NCBI GenBank assembly: GCA_902776545.1
Contig: CACYQO010000028.1
Location: 1 to 57,190 of the forward strand
Source of the DNA: an uncultured Prevotellaceae bacterium
GTDB lineage: Bacteria; Bacteroidota; Bacteroidia; Bacteroidales; Bacteroidaceae
Direction: 5' to 3'
DNA length: 57,190 nucleotides
Below the pieces are notes generated by a model. That model saw only the letters and a program-made list of their open reading frames with translations, was not told the DNA's origin and did no database searches. The position numbers and the translations under genes are program-made. Shown piece after piece: positions 43,317 to 51,838 of this stretch. Within the stretch, counting starts at the first letter, position 1. Every line of letters starts with the position of its first letter.

Positions 43317-43964
43317 ATGATTAGTATAAAGACTTTCGCTTTTAATTTGCTTCAGGAGAACACCTATGTGGTGAGCGACGACACCCTCGAATGTGTCATC
43401 ATCGACTGTGGCGCCTACTACGACGACGAGCGCCGCGCCATCACCGACTACATCAGCAGTCAGGGTCTCAAACCCGTCCGTCTCCTCGCCACCCACGGCC
43501 ACTGGGACCACAACCTCGGCATCGACACCATCTACCAGGCATACGGTCTGCGGGTGGAGGCAGCTAAAGAAGACGACTTCATCATCTCCGACATCCCCCA
43601 CAACTTTCAAAGCATCATCGGTGCCCCGCTCCGCCGCGAATATCCCGCCGTAGGCCGTTTTTTCACCCCCGACGAGGTGATCCGCTTCGGCCACCACAGC
43701 CTGCAGGTACTGAAGACACCCGGCCACTCCCCAGGCAGCGTCGTATTCTACTGTGCTGAGGAGCACACCGCCTTCACCGGCGACACCCTCTTCCGTATGA
43801 GCGTCGGCCGCACCGACTTCGAAGGCGGCAGCTATACACAACTGATGAGCAGCCTCACCAATGTCTTGGCGAAGCTGCCCGCTGATACAGTCATCCTCCC
43901 GGGTCACGGCCCGCAGTCGACCATCGCCGACGAACTGCGCTACAACCCGTATCTGACTTCATAA
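43317..43964 (+). CDS. Metallo-beta-lactamase-fold hydrolase (glyoxalase II-like)
   Basis: 215 aa. HxHxDH motif in LLATHGHWDHNLG, further metal ligands in LKTPGHSPGSVVFY, AFTGDTLFRMSVGR and VILPGHGPQST. This is the short single-domain glyoxalase-II-like type that usually hydrolyses thioesters; the substrate is not fixed. ATG 43317 directly follows the heptamer block; the alternative TTG 43308 lies inside it. Third gene of the DUF3298-rsmG operon. Confidence 0.9.
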   Translation: MISIKTFAFNLLQENTYVVSDDTLECVIIDCGAYYDDERRAITDYISSQGLKPVRLLATHGHWDHNLGIDTIYQAYGLRVEAAKEDDFIISDIPHNFQSIIGAPLRREYPAVGRFFTPDEVIRFGHHSLQVLKTPGHSPGSVVFYCAEEHTAFTGDTLFRMSVGRTDFEGGSYTQLMSSLTNVLAKLPADTVILPGHGPQSTIADELRYNPYLTS

Positions 43965-43983
43965 ACTTTGACACTTCTATTAC

Positions 43984-45120
43984 TTACATCATAGCTTCTT
44001 GATAAAGGCGGCGGATGTGGATGCGGTACTTGTCGGAGAGGGTGATCTGCATCACACGAGGGAGAGGAAAGGTGGAAAGGTGAGAAGGTGAAAAGGTGAA
44101 AGCATTGGCCATTTCTATGGCCACGTGACCCATGGTGCGGCGGAGGTTGATCTCGACGCAGGGATGAATCGAAAATCCTTGACCATCATGACGGGAGAGA
44201 ATCATCATATCGACACCAAACGGCCCCGTGTATGGACAAGACGATGGAGACGAGGCATGAGACGTGAAGACATCGGACAAGGCAGATATCAGTTTCTCTC
44301 GAATATCACCAATCGAACTCGCTGGTACATAACGGCTTATCGTATCAAGTTTGTCTTCTTCTGAGGCGATAATATTGCCCGTATAGGCGCCATTGCGAGT
44401 GTCGAATAGAGAAAGTCCGAGATAGCGGATACGGCCGTCTTGTAGTGCCTCAAACTCCATACCAAAATCCTTGACTTTCGGATACATCGGTTCGACCATG
44501 ACAGAACCCTGTTGGGCGATGGTGTTCCGAAGCCAGCCACGGTGGTAGTCGGAGAGCTCGCCTTCGATGAAACGCACGCCACGGCCACTGCTGCTCCAAG
44601 GGGCCTTGACCACCAGATGCGGATGCTTCAGAAGGCATGTTTCGACAGCCTCGACGGAGGCGGCTTCGAGGGGTGATTCGAGGAAGGAGGAAGGAGAAAC
44701 GAGGAAGGAGATTAGACGATGCAGAACCTTGGCGGCATGACGGCGGTGGGAAAGGTCGCGGACGGCGGCGATCTCTGATTCTGAGGGACAGGCCTCGGCG
44801 GGGGCTCCATAACGGATGAGGGCAGCACGCAAGGCGAGATCCCAACCCCAGGGCGAGACACGGTCAATAGGAAGGTGCGGCAACTGTGACTTGTCGACAA
44901 AGCGGCAAGGCGACCCTCCTACCCTCGCCCGCAGCCGACCATAAGCCCGACGGGCCTGATCCACATGCTCCACCAGCACACAGTCGCCCTCGCCAGCCCA
45001 AAGAGCCGGCAGATAGCCGAGGTCAGCCCTCAGCCGACGTCCCGCATGGGGGGCGGTGAAATTGCTCAGGCCAGAAGCCAGGGCAAGGTCGTGTTCGGGG
45101 TTAAAGACATGGAGAGTCAT
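43984..45120 (-). CDS. ATP-grasp-like protein, unknown
   Basis: 378 aa. The central VVKAPWSSSGRGVRFIEG resembles an ATP-grasp nucleotide loop and HPCVEINLRRTMGH a metal-binding strand (E-x-N). The N-terminus MTLHVFNPEHDLALASGL is characteristic but of unknown role. Two in-frame repeat blocks are present: heptamers at 44680-44707 (encoding FLVSPSSFLESP) and octamers at 44071-44102 (TFSPSHLSTFPLPR). The start codon is carried by a third block at 45119-45147. Convergent with the MBL gene. It could be an amide or peptide ligase. Confidence 0.72.
   Translation of the reverse strand: MTLHVFNPEHDLALASGLSNFTAPHAGRRLRADLGYLPALWAGEGDCVLVEHVDQARRAYGRLRARVGGSPCRFVDKSQLPHLPIDRVSPWGWDLALRAALIRYGAPAEACPSESEIAAVRDLSHRRHAAKVLHRLISFLVSPSSFLESPLEAASVEAVETCLLKHPHLVVKAPWSSSGRGVRFIEGELSDYHRGWLRNTIAQQGSVMVEPMYPKVKDFGMEFEALQDGRIRYLGLSLFDTRNGAYTGNIIASEEDKLDTISRYVPASSIGDIREKLISALSDVFTSHASSPSSCPYTGPFGVDMMILSRHDGQGFSIHPCVEINLRRTMGHVAIEMANAFTFSPSHLSTFPLPRVMQITLSDKYRIHIRRLYQEAMM
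44071..44102. repeat. Octanucleotide block GGTGAAAA-like x4 inside the ATP-grasp-like gene
   Basis: GGTGGAAA, GGTGAGAA, GGTGAAAA, GGTGAAAG; coding on the opposite strand near the protein C-terminus. Confidence 0.85.
44680..44707. repeat. Heptanucleotide block GAGGAAG x4 inside the ATP-grasp-like gene
   Basis: GAGGAAG, GAGGAAG, GAGAAAC, GAGGAAG on the plus strand, with the same TTC flank as the ABC-F block at 35509. Confidence 0.88.
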
Positions 45121-45147
45121 TTACCATTTACGATTTACGGATTTACG
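45119..45147. repeat. Heptanucleotide block ATTTACG x4 at the ATP-grasp-like gene start
   Basis: ATTTACC, ATTTACG, ATTTACG, one extra G, ATTTACG. It overlaps the start codon (minus strand) and is inverted relative to 45297-45317. Confidence 0.85.
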
Positions 45148-45166
45148 ATTTTTACCGATTCGGGTG

Positions 45167-45174
45167 CAAAGGTA
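45167..45174 (-). promoter_or_regulatory. -7 box of the ATP-grasp-like gene
   Basis: The minus strand reads TACCTTTG followed by CACCC, about 45 nt before the start. Confidence 0.6.
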
Positions 45175-45269
45175 GTGATAATTTGGCACGAATGACACGA
45201 ATTTTCACGAAAAAAGATAATAAATCAAAAAAAATCACGCCATTCTTGCCTTTAATGCCTTAAATTTAG

Positions 45270-45277
45270 TAAATTTG
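45270..45277 (+). promoter_or_regulatory. -7 box of the signalling operon
   Basis: TAAATTTG followed by CAC, about 55 nt before ATG 45333. The -33 element is weak. Confidence 0.5.
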
Positions 45278-45296
45278 CACTCATATTTAATTAAAA

Positions 45297-45317
45297 CGTA
45301 AATCGTAAATTAGTAAA
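45297..45317. repeat. Heptanucleotide block CGTAAAT x3 in the signalling-operon leader
   Basis: CGTAAAT, CGTAAAT, TAGTAAA; the reverse complement of the block at 45119-45147. The two flank the divergent promoter region. Confidence 0.8.
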
Positions 45318-45332
45318 CCGTCAATTAAAGTT

Positions 45333-46496
45333 ATGCCGATAAAGATACTCAGTGTCGACGACGAGAACGATCTCGAGTTGCTGTTGACACAATATTTCAG
45401 AAGGAAAATCAGAAAGGGTGAATATGACTTCCATTTCGCCCACAACGGTCTGGAGGCACTCACGATGCTGCTGAAGGAAAAGGATTTCGACATCATCCTG
45501 AGCGACATCAACATGCCCGAGATGGACGGTCTGACGCTGCTCACGAAGATCAACGAGATGCAGAATCCCGCCCTGAAGTGCATCATGGTGTCGGCCTACG
45601 GCGACATGGGCAACATCCGCCAGGCGATGAACAACGGTGCCTTCGACTTCGCCACGAAGCCCATCGACCTCGACGACCTGAGCCTGACCATCGAGAAGGC
45701 CATCGAGCAGATCCACTACATCAAGGAGATGCAGAAGGAGCACAACGAGCTGACGGGCATCAAGGGCGACCTGGCCGTGGCGCGTGAGATCCAGCAGGCC
45801 ATCCTGCCCCGCATCTTCCCGCCGTTCCCCGAGGAAACCACCTCGATGGACATCGCCGCGGAGATGAACGCCGCCAAGGACGTGGGAGGCGACTTCTACG
45901 ACTTCTTCCGCATCGACAAGGACCGCATCGGATTCACCATCGCCGACGTGAGCGGCAAGGGCGTGCCGGCAGCCATCTTCATGGCCGTCGCCCGTACCCT
46001 CATCCGTGCCACAGGCATCCGGGGCGTCAGTCCGGCGGAGTGCATAACCTACAGCAACAGCCTGCTCTCACAGGAGTCGGTGAACTATATGTTCGTCACC
46101 GTGTTCTACGGCATCTACAACATCCGCACCGGTGAAGTGACCTATACCAACGCCGGTCATAACCCGCCCTATCTGATAAAGGCCAACGGGACCGTGGAGG
46201 AGCTGCCGCTGTCGAAGGACATTGTGGCAGGCGCCATCGATGACTACCAGTACACCGAAAAGACCCTCCAGCTGGAAAAGGGCGACACGCTGCTGCTCTA
46301 TACCGACGGCGTGACGGAGGCGGTTGACGCGGAAGTGAATGACTATAGCGAAGATCGGTTGAAGAAACTGCTCGACCATAGCAGCAAGCTCAGCTGTCAG
46401 GAGGTCGTCGATAAGGTGAAGGCCGACGTGAAAGACTTCGTCGGCGAGGCCGAGCAGAGCGATGATATCACGTTGTTAGCGCTGAAGCGACTTTGA
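45333..46496 (+). CDS. Response regulator with PP2C (RsbU/SpoIIE-like) phosphatase output
   Basis: 387 aa. Receiver domain: acidic SVDDEND, phospho-acceptor Asp58 in ILSDINMPEMDG, VSAYGD and the FATKPIDL Lys. A coiled-coil linker (HYIKEMQKEHNELTGIKGDL, about 120-140) leads to VAREIQQAILPR and the PP2C core DVGGDFYDFF, IADVSGKGVPAAIFMA, TNAGHNPPYL, LLLYTDGVTEA and SDDITLLAL. Such proteins dephosphorylate Ser/Thr on an anti-sigma antagonist when their receiver is phosphorylated. No antagonist or anti-sigma gene is adjacent. First gene of a five-gene operon; the stop falls in a heptamer block. Confidence 0.93.
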   Translation: MPIKILSVDDENDLELLLTQYFRRKIRKGEYDFHFAHNGLEALTMLLKEKDFDIILSDINMPEMDGLTLLTKINEMQNPALKCIMVSAYGDMGNIRQAMNNGAFDFATKPIDLDDLSLTIEKAIEQIHYIKEMQKEHNELTGIKGDLAVAREIQQAILPRIFPPFPEETTSMDIAAEMNAAKDVGGDFYDFFRIDKDRIGFTIADVSGKGVPAAIFMAVARTLIRATGIRGVSPAECITYSNSLLSQESVNYMFVTVFYGIYNIRTGEVTYTNAGHNPPYLIKANGTVEELPLSKDIVAGAIDDYQYTEKTLQLEKGDTLLLYTDGVTEAVDAEVNDYSEDRLKKLLDHSSKLSCQEVVDKVKADVKDFVGEAEQSDDITLLALKRL

Positions 46497-46515
46497 ACTT
46501 TGAGCTTTGAACTTT
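46488..46515 (+). repeat. Heptanucleotide block GAACTTT-like x4 at a gene junction
   Basis: CGACTTT, GAACTTT, GAGCTTT, GAACTTT followed by ATG. The stop of the PP2C gene spans the first two units. The ATG at 46516 ends after two codons, so the next gene uses GTG 46529. Confidence 0.85.
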
Positions 46516-46528
46516 ATGATTTGATAAA

Positions 46529-48124
46529 GTGAAAAAGGGGACTATCATAATGGGATGTGCGGGACTGTTGCTGGCCGGACTGGCAGCGACAGGCTTCGTG
46601 GGATGGCAGCAGGAGCGGCAGAAGGTGAAAGACCTTGAAGAGCGGCTGGCTGTCATGCAGAAGCAGGAACTCCGCTCGACCATCGACCGCAGCGTGAGTG
46701 CCCAGATGGAGAAGATCGCCAATGAGCAGAGGGAGATCTCCGACGAGAAGCGTGAGGAGGCCCTCCAGCAGACCCGCGTGGCCAACGAGATGCGACAGTG
46801 CAGCGAACAGGAGCGGCTCAACGCCGTCGAGGCCGAGCGCAACGCCATTGCCTCAGAGAAAAAAGCCCTCGAAGCCTCCGCCGTGGCAGAGAGCCAGAGG
46901 CAGATGGCCGAGCACCAGCGCATACAGGCAGAGTTCTCCAAGCGCGTGGCCGACACCCTGAGCTATCTCGCCCTCGGACGATCCTTAGGATCCATCTCCA
47001 CCATCCAGAGTCAGGCCGGCAACAAGGAGATCGCCGACCTGTTGAGCTACGCCTCCTATCTCTTCACTTCGAGGTATCAAGGCGACTTGTACAACCCTAC
47101 TGTGTTCCAGTCGCTGATGCGGGCGAGTGAGAGTATGGTGTCGTGGTCGGAGCATACCGGTGCGATCATGAATATGGACTTCCTGCCCAACGAAATGAAC
47201 CGGCTCGTCACCGTGAGCAACTACGGTGAGATCATCCTCTGTGAACGGAAAGGCGACCGCCTGCTCACCGAGACACTTTTCAAAAACAACCAATACGACT
47301 TCCGCGACATTTACATCGACAAAGCCACCAACCTCATCTATGCCCTCAGCCGGACAGGTGAGCTGGTGATTATCTCGAGGAAGGAGGAAGGAGGAAAGAG
47401 GAAGAATGAAGTGAAGACGCTCAGCATCGACGGGATGAAATACCCGATGAAGATCAACTATATCAACGACGACTTCCTACTCATCATCGGAGAGCGGAGC
47501 CTGGCACAGTTCGACAAGAAACGCCAGATCTTCAGGAACGTCAAGCAGACACCCTTCCGCATCGTCACCAGTACCCGCAAACAAAACTTACCGATACTCT
47601 TCGACGACCAAGGACGGCAGCACATTGTGAAGGGTCTGGAGACGTTTGATACTTCGAAGGTGCCCGTGCCCGGCAACGTGACCGCCTACTGCGAATCGAA
47701 GAATACCGGCTACCAAGCCTTCGGCATAAACGACGGCACCATCTGGCTCGTCGACAAGCATGGAAATGCTCAGAAGCTCTTAGGCCACCGCAGCCGCATC
47801 TCGAGGATGAGGCTGAACGGAAGGCGCCTGTTCTCCTCGTCGTACGACGGTCAGGTGAACCTCTGGATTGCCGACAACGAGAAGGTGGAGCCTATGACGC
47901 TTCTACAGTCGAACAACTGGATCACCTGTTTCAACTTCGACACCTCGAAGACCGCCTTCTGGATGGGTGACATCAAGGGCAACCTGGCGGCGGTGAACAT
48001 CTCCGTGCCGACGATGGTGGAGAAGATACAGAAGAAATTGAAGCGCAACCTGACGACCGAGGAGTGGAACTACTTCATCGGGCAGAACATTCCGTATGAG
48101 AAATTTGTGGAAAATGAAAAATGA
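46529..48124 (+). CDS. Membrane-anchored coiled-coil / WD40-like propeller protein
   Basis: 531 aa starting with GTG. One N-terminal membrane span (IIMGCAGLLLAGLAATGFVG), then a long heptad coiled coil rich in Glu/Arg/Gln (about residues 25-140), then a C-terminal WD40/beta-propeller: SWSEHTGAIMNMDFLPNEMN, LLGHRSRISRMRLNGRRLFS and SSYDGQVNLWIADNEK. The topology suggests a scaffold that links a membrane event to the other operon products. No catalytic motif seen. In-frame heptamer block at 47377-47404 (encoding SRKEEGGKRKNE). Its stop is 10 nt before the next start, inside another block. Confidence 0.8.
   Translation: MKKGTIIMGCAGLLLAGLAATGFVGWQQERQKVKDLEERLAVMQKQELRSTIDRSVSAQMEKIANEQREISDEKREEALQQTRVANEMRQCSEQERLNAVEAERNAIASEKKALEASAVAESQRQMAEHQRIQAEFSKRVADTLSYLALGRSLGSISTIQSQAGNKEIADLLSYASYLFTSRYQGDLYNPTVFQSLMRASESMVSWSEHTGAIMNMDFLPNEMNRLVTVSNYGEIILCERKGDRLLTETLFKNNQYDFRDIYIDKATNLIYALSRTGELVIISRKEEGGKRKNEVKTLSIDGMKYPMKINYINDDFLLIIGERSLAQFDKKRQIFRNVKQTPFRIVTSTRKQNLPILFDDQGRQHIVKGLETFDTSKVPVPGNVTAYCESKNTGYQAFGINDGTIWLVDKHGNAQKLLGHRSRISRMRLNGRRLFSSSYDGQVNLWIADNEKVEPMTLLQSNNWITCFNFDTSKTAFWMGDIKGNLAAVNISVPTMVEKIQKKLKRNLTTEEWNYFIGQNIPYEKFVENEK
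47377..47404 (+). repeat. Heptanucleotide block GAGGAAG x4 inside the WD40-like gene
   Basis: GAGGAAG, GAGGAAG, GAGGAAA, GAGGAAG; encodes a peptide (SRKEEGGKRKNE) resembling the ABC-F insert [12 protein letters not shown]. Confidence 0.88.
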
Positions 48125-48144
48125 GGAATGAGCAATGAGGAATG
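48120..48144 (+). repeat. Heptanucleotide block AATGAGG x3.5 at a gene junction
   Basis: AATGAGG, AATGAGC, AATGAGG, AATG. It carries the stop of the WD40-like gene and the ATG at 48135 of the next gene, and is inverted relative to 48221-48251. Confidence 0.88.
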
Positions 48145-51008
48145 TTGATTACTTCTATAATCGAATGATGCGATATATGACCATGAGGGGCAGGACGTTT
48201 GCATGTCTGGTCATCATCATTTCTCACTTCTCATTGCTCATTCCTCATTCCAACGGGCAGGGTATCCCCTTCTTCCAGAACTTCCTACCGGAGGACTATC
48301 ATGCCAACAGCATCAACTTCGACATCGAGACCGACAACGACGGTATCGTCTACCTGGCCAATTTCGAAGGCATGATTTATTTCGACCATGCCCAGTGGCG
48401 GGTGCTCCATACGCCCGGCATCACCCGTGTGACCGTTACCTGTAAAACGGAAGACGGAACGATCTGGGTGGGCGGCTACAACTTCTTCGGCCGCGTACAG
48501 CGCAGGGACAATGGCGAGATCTATCTCCAGAGGATCGGCAAGTCGAACCTCTTCAAAGGTGAGGTGAGCGAGATTTATGAGCGAGACGGTAAGGTAAGGT
48601 TCCTGACGCGCGAAGGCAGCATCTTCGAGGTCAAGGGCGACAAGGTCAGGCTCTACAAGAAGATTAACAAGAACACCATGAAGATCGGCGTGCTCGATGT
48701 CATCGATGCCGATGCCGCCGAGAAGGGTGAAACCGATATCGTCAAGGATGAAGTCGTCATCGAAGAGTCCTTAGACTACGGTCTGAAGGCGGTCATTCAC
48801 AAGGGCATCGGCCTCGCCATCACCGACGACAAGGACAAGGAGCTCTATACGGTCAATAGTGAGAACGGTCTCTGTTCAAGCGACGTTGTCTATATCTCCT
48901 ACGACAATCGCGGGACACTCTGGGGAGCCACCTCGAAAGGTCTGTTCGCCATGAGCATCCCTTCAGCCTTCTCCCACTTCTCTGCTGATGAAGGACTTCA
49001 CGGCAGCGTCCTGTCCATCGAGCACATGGGCAACCGGTTCTATGTAGGAACCGACGAAGGTCTGTTCCGTCAGGACGGGTTACGGTTCACGCATATCCCC
49101 GGCATTACACACTCCTGCTGGGCTATGACGAAGAGCGAATCCGGACTGTTGGCAGCCACTGCCGACGGCATCTACAGGATATCCCCAGACAACAACGTCC
49201 AGCATCTGACCACCAAGGACGCCCTGTCGGTGCTCGATTTAGGCACATACTTCTATAGCGGTGAGTTCGACGGTGTCTATCAGACTTCGGCCGACGGCAA
49301 AAGTCGTAAGAAAGTCTGCCAGATGGAGAGTGTGAAGAAGATGATCAGAGACGCCGACGGCACCATCTGGATGCAGAGCATCTACGGCATGGTATGCTCC
49401 ATCAAGCCCGGCACAGACAGATTCGATTTATATAGGACTGACGGGCGGGTGGAGACGATGCACTCGCTCGTGTCCATCAACGGCAAAGTGGAGGTCATCG
49501 ATGCCGAGACGACGGAGCCCTTCCCCTACCCGTTCTTCGCCACTACCGACAGCAAGGGCATCTGCTGGCTGACGAACAACGAGGGCAAGGAGCTCTACGC
49601 CTGGAAGGACGGCAAAAGGCTCAACGACTTCAACCGGCTGCTGGCACCGTTCGGCGAACTCCTGGTACGTGCCGTCTATACGTTAGGCGACGAGGTGTGG
49701 ATCGGCAGCGACAACGGTCTCACCATCATCAACACCAAAGCGAAGGACCCCTATCTGGACCTCAAGCCCGAGCTGCACATCCGCTCCATCACGTTAGGCA
49801 GCGACAGCATACTCTGGGGAGGCTTCGGAAAGATGCCCGAGGCCCTGAAGCCCCTGAAGCACAAAGAGCATAACCTCAAGTTCACCTTCTCGCTCAACAG
49901 CACGGCCGTCATCGGCAAGAGCTTCTACCGCTACCGCCTGAACGACGGCAGCTGGAGCACGTGGTCGACAAGCTGCGAGGCTAACTTCGTGAACCTCTCC
50001 CACGGCACTTACACGTTCCATGTGCAGGCGAGAGATGCGATGAACCGCCTGTCGGAGATCACCAGCATCGAATTCAAGATCAGTCCGCCGTTCTATCTCA
50101 GGTGGTATATGTATTTGCTCTATCTGCTGCTCGCGGCGGCGCTCATCTATTTTCTCACCCGTCTGCGCATGCGTAAGCTAGAGAAGGATAAGGAACGGCT
50201 GGAGCTTATCATCAAGGACCGTACGGCCCAGGTGGTGAGACTGGAGAAGATGGCCGCCACCGGTAAGCTGACGCAGGGACTGATCGACCGCATCCTCAAC
50301 CCGCTGAACTATATTAACAACTTCTCCAAGCTCTCCGAAGGCCTGATCAAGGATGTCAAGGCGAATATCGAGGACGAGAAGGACCACATGGACGAGGAGA
50401 ACTACGACGACACGATGGACGTGCTCGACATGCTGACCGGCAACCTGCAGAAAGTCTGCGAGCACGGTCAGAACACCACCCGTACGCTCAAGGCCATGGA
50501 GGAGGTGCTGAAAGACCGCTCGGGCGGCATCATCATGATGGACCTGATAGGCGTCATACAACAGGATAAGGAGATGCTGCTGACCTATTTCAAGGAGGAC
50601 ATTGCCCAATACGGCATAAAGATCACCTTCGACTGTCCCGAGGGTCCGCTGCCGATCGACGGCAACCCCGACCAGCTGAGCAAGACAATCATGAGTCTAC
50701 TGGGCAATGCCGTCTATGCCATCAAGAAGAAGGCACAGCGTATGCAGTTCACCCCGGAGATCATCCTGCGGCTGACGGCCGACAGCAAACAGGTGCTGAT
50801 CAGCATCCGCGACAATGGCACCGGCATCGAAAGCACCATCATCGACAAGATCTTCGATCCCTTCTTCACCACGAAGACCACCGGTGAGGCAGCGGGTGTA
50901 GGCCTCTACCTAAGCCGTGAGATTATCCAGAACCACGGCGGTGACATCAGCGTCAAGAGCGTCAAAGACGAATATTCTGAGTTCACCTTCAACATACCCC
51001 TCAAATAA
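48135..51008 (+). CDS. Propeller-type sensor histidine kinase with degenerate H-box (probable pseudokinase)
   Basis: Up to 957 aa; the true start may be one of several ATGs down to 48183. Signal peptide near residues 18-42 (ACLVIIISHFSLLIP), periplasmic two-component-regulator propeller repeats (LWGATSKGLFAMS, RFYVGTDEGLFRQDGLRFTH), a Y_Y_Y domain (YRYRLNDGSWSTW), a membrane span (YLLYLLLAAALIYFL), a dimerisation region and HATPase_c (LLGNAVYAI, IRDNGTGI, GVGLYLSREI). In the H-box the phospho-acceptor His is replaced by Asp718: LIDRILNPLNYI, compared with IAHEIQNPLNF in the next gene. The ATP-binding part is intact. There is no fused AraC domain, unlike classical Bacteroides hybrid systems. 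Confidence 0.88.
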   Translation: MRNVDYFYNRMMRYMTMRGRTFACLVIIISHFSLLIPHSNGQGIPFFQNFLPEDYHANSINFDIETDNDGIVYLANFEGMIYFDHAQWRVLHTPGITRVTVTCKTEDGTIWVGGYNFFGRVQRRDNGEIYLQRIGKSNLFKGEVSEIYERDGKVRFLTREGSIFEVKGDKVRLYKKINKNTMKIGVLDVIDADAAEKGETDIVKDEVVIEESLDYGLKAVIHKGIGLAITDDKDKELYTVNSENGLCSSDVVYISYDNRGTLWGATSKGLFAMSIPSAFSHFSADEGLHGSVLSIEHMGNRFYVGTDEGLFRQDGLRFTHIPGITHSCWAMTKSESGLLAATADGIYRISPDNNVQHLTTKDALSVLDLGTYFYSGEFDGVYQTSADGKSRKKVCQMESVKKMIRDADGTIWMQSIYGMVCSIKPGTDRFDLYRTDGRVETMHSLVSINGKVEVIDAETTEPFPYPFFATTDSKGICWLTNNEGKELYAWKDGKRLNDFNRLLAPFGELLVRAVYTLGDEVWIGSDNGLTIINTKAKDPYLDLKPELHIRSITLGSDSILWGGFGKMPEALKPLKHKEHNLKFTFSLNSTAVIGKSFYRYRLNDGSWSTWSTSCEANFVNLSHGTYTFHVQARDAMNRLSEITSIEFKISPPFYLRWYMYLLYLLLAAALIYFLTRLRMRKLEKDKERLELIIKDRTAQVVRLEKMAATGKLTQGLIDRILNPLNYINNFSKLSEGLIKDVKANIEDEKDHMDEENYDDTMDVLDMLTGNLQKVCEHGQNTTRTLKAMEEVLKDRSGGIIMMDLIGVIQQDKEMLLTYFKEDIAQYGIKITFDCPEGPLPIDGNPDQLSKTIMSLLGNAVYAIKKKAQRMQFTPEIILRLTADSKQVLISIRDNGTGIESTIIDKIFDPFFTTKTTGEAAGVGLYLSREIIQNHGGDISVKSVKDEYSEFTFNIPLK
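48221..48251 (+). repeat. Heptanucleotide block TTCTCAT-like x4 inside the signal-peptide region
   Basis: TTCTCAC, TTCTCAT, TGCTCAT, TCCTCAT, TCC; the reverse complement of 48120-48144. It encodes part of the hydrophobic signal segment (SHFSLLIPHS). Confidence 0.85.
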
Positions 51009-51019
51009 ACATTAAGATT

Positions 51020-51838
51020 ATGGAACAGATTGAACAACTCAAGGAACAACTCAAGAAGCAGGAGAAACTCGCATCCTTAGGACTGCTGAGTGCCGGCATC
51101 GCCCACGAGATACAGAATCCGCTGAACTTCGTGATCAACTTCAGCAAGATATCTGATAAGCTGTTGAAAGACCTCACGGAGATTGTGGAAGACAACAAGG
51201 ACAAGCTTGCTGAAGACGACTGTGAGGAGATGGAAGACATCGTGACCGACCTGAAGGAGAACATGGCGAAGATCGTCGAACACGGTGAGCGCGCCATCAA
51301 CATCATCCAGGGCATCCTGCTCGTCTCACGCGGCAAGGAAAACGAGTTCCGGTCTGCCGACGTCTGCCAACTCGTGAAGGAATACGTGTGGCTCTCCTAC
51401 CATGCCATGCGAGCCAACCACAAAGGCTTCAATCTCGCCATCCATGAATCGTACGACACTACCATGCCTCCGATGACGGTCATCCCGCAGGACCTGAGCC
51501 GCGCCGTGCTGAACGTGATGAACAACGCCTGCTACGCCGTGTGGAAGAAAGCCCAGACTGCAGGCGAAGACTATAAGCCAGAGGTGAACGTCAGCGTAGG
51601 CACCCAGGACGGGAACCTGCTTATCAGCTTCGCCGACAACGGTGAGGGTATGACCGACGAGGTGAAGCAGCGACTCTATGAGAACTTCTTCACCACCAAA
51701 CCTATCGGACAGGGCACCGGACTGGGTATGGGCATCACCCGCGACATCATCGAGAACAAGCATGAAGGAACCGTCTCCTTCGAATCCGTCGAGGGCAAAG
51801 GCACCACCTTTACATTCACCATCCCCATCAAGAAATGA
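51020..51838 (+). CDS. Soluble sensor histidine kinase
   Basis: 272 aa, no membrane span. A short coiled coil (EQLKEQLKKQEKLASLG) precedes a canonical H-box with His29 (AGIAHEIQNPLNFVINFSK). HATPase_c: VMNNACYAVWKK (N box), FADNGEGM (G1), YENFFTTKP (F box), GTGLGMGITRDII (G2). The dimerisation region is closely related to that of the upstream propeller kinase, which suggests duplication and possible heterodimers. Starts 11 nt after it; its TGA overlaps the ATG of the TonB-dependent receptor. Confidence 0.93.
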   Translation: MEQIEQLKEQLKKQEKLASLGLLSAGIAHEIQNPLNFVINFSKISDKLLKDLTEIVEDNKDKLAEDDCEEMEDIVTDLKENMAKIVEHGERAINIIQGILLVSRGKENEFRSADVCQLVKEYVWLSYHAMRANHKGFNLAIHESYDTTMPPMTVIPQDLSRAVLNVMNNACYAVWKKAQTAGEDYKPEVNVSVGTQDGNLLISFADNGEGMTDEVKQRLYENFFTTKPIGQGTGLGMGITRDIIENKHEGTVSFESVEGKGTTFTFTIPIKK

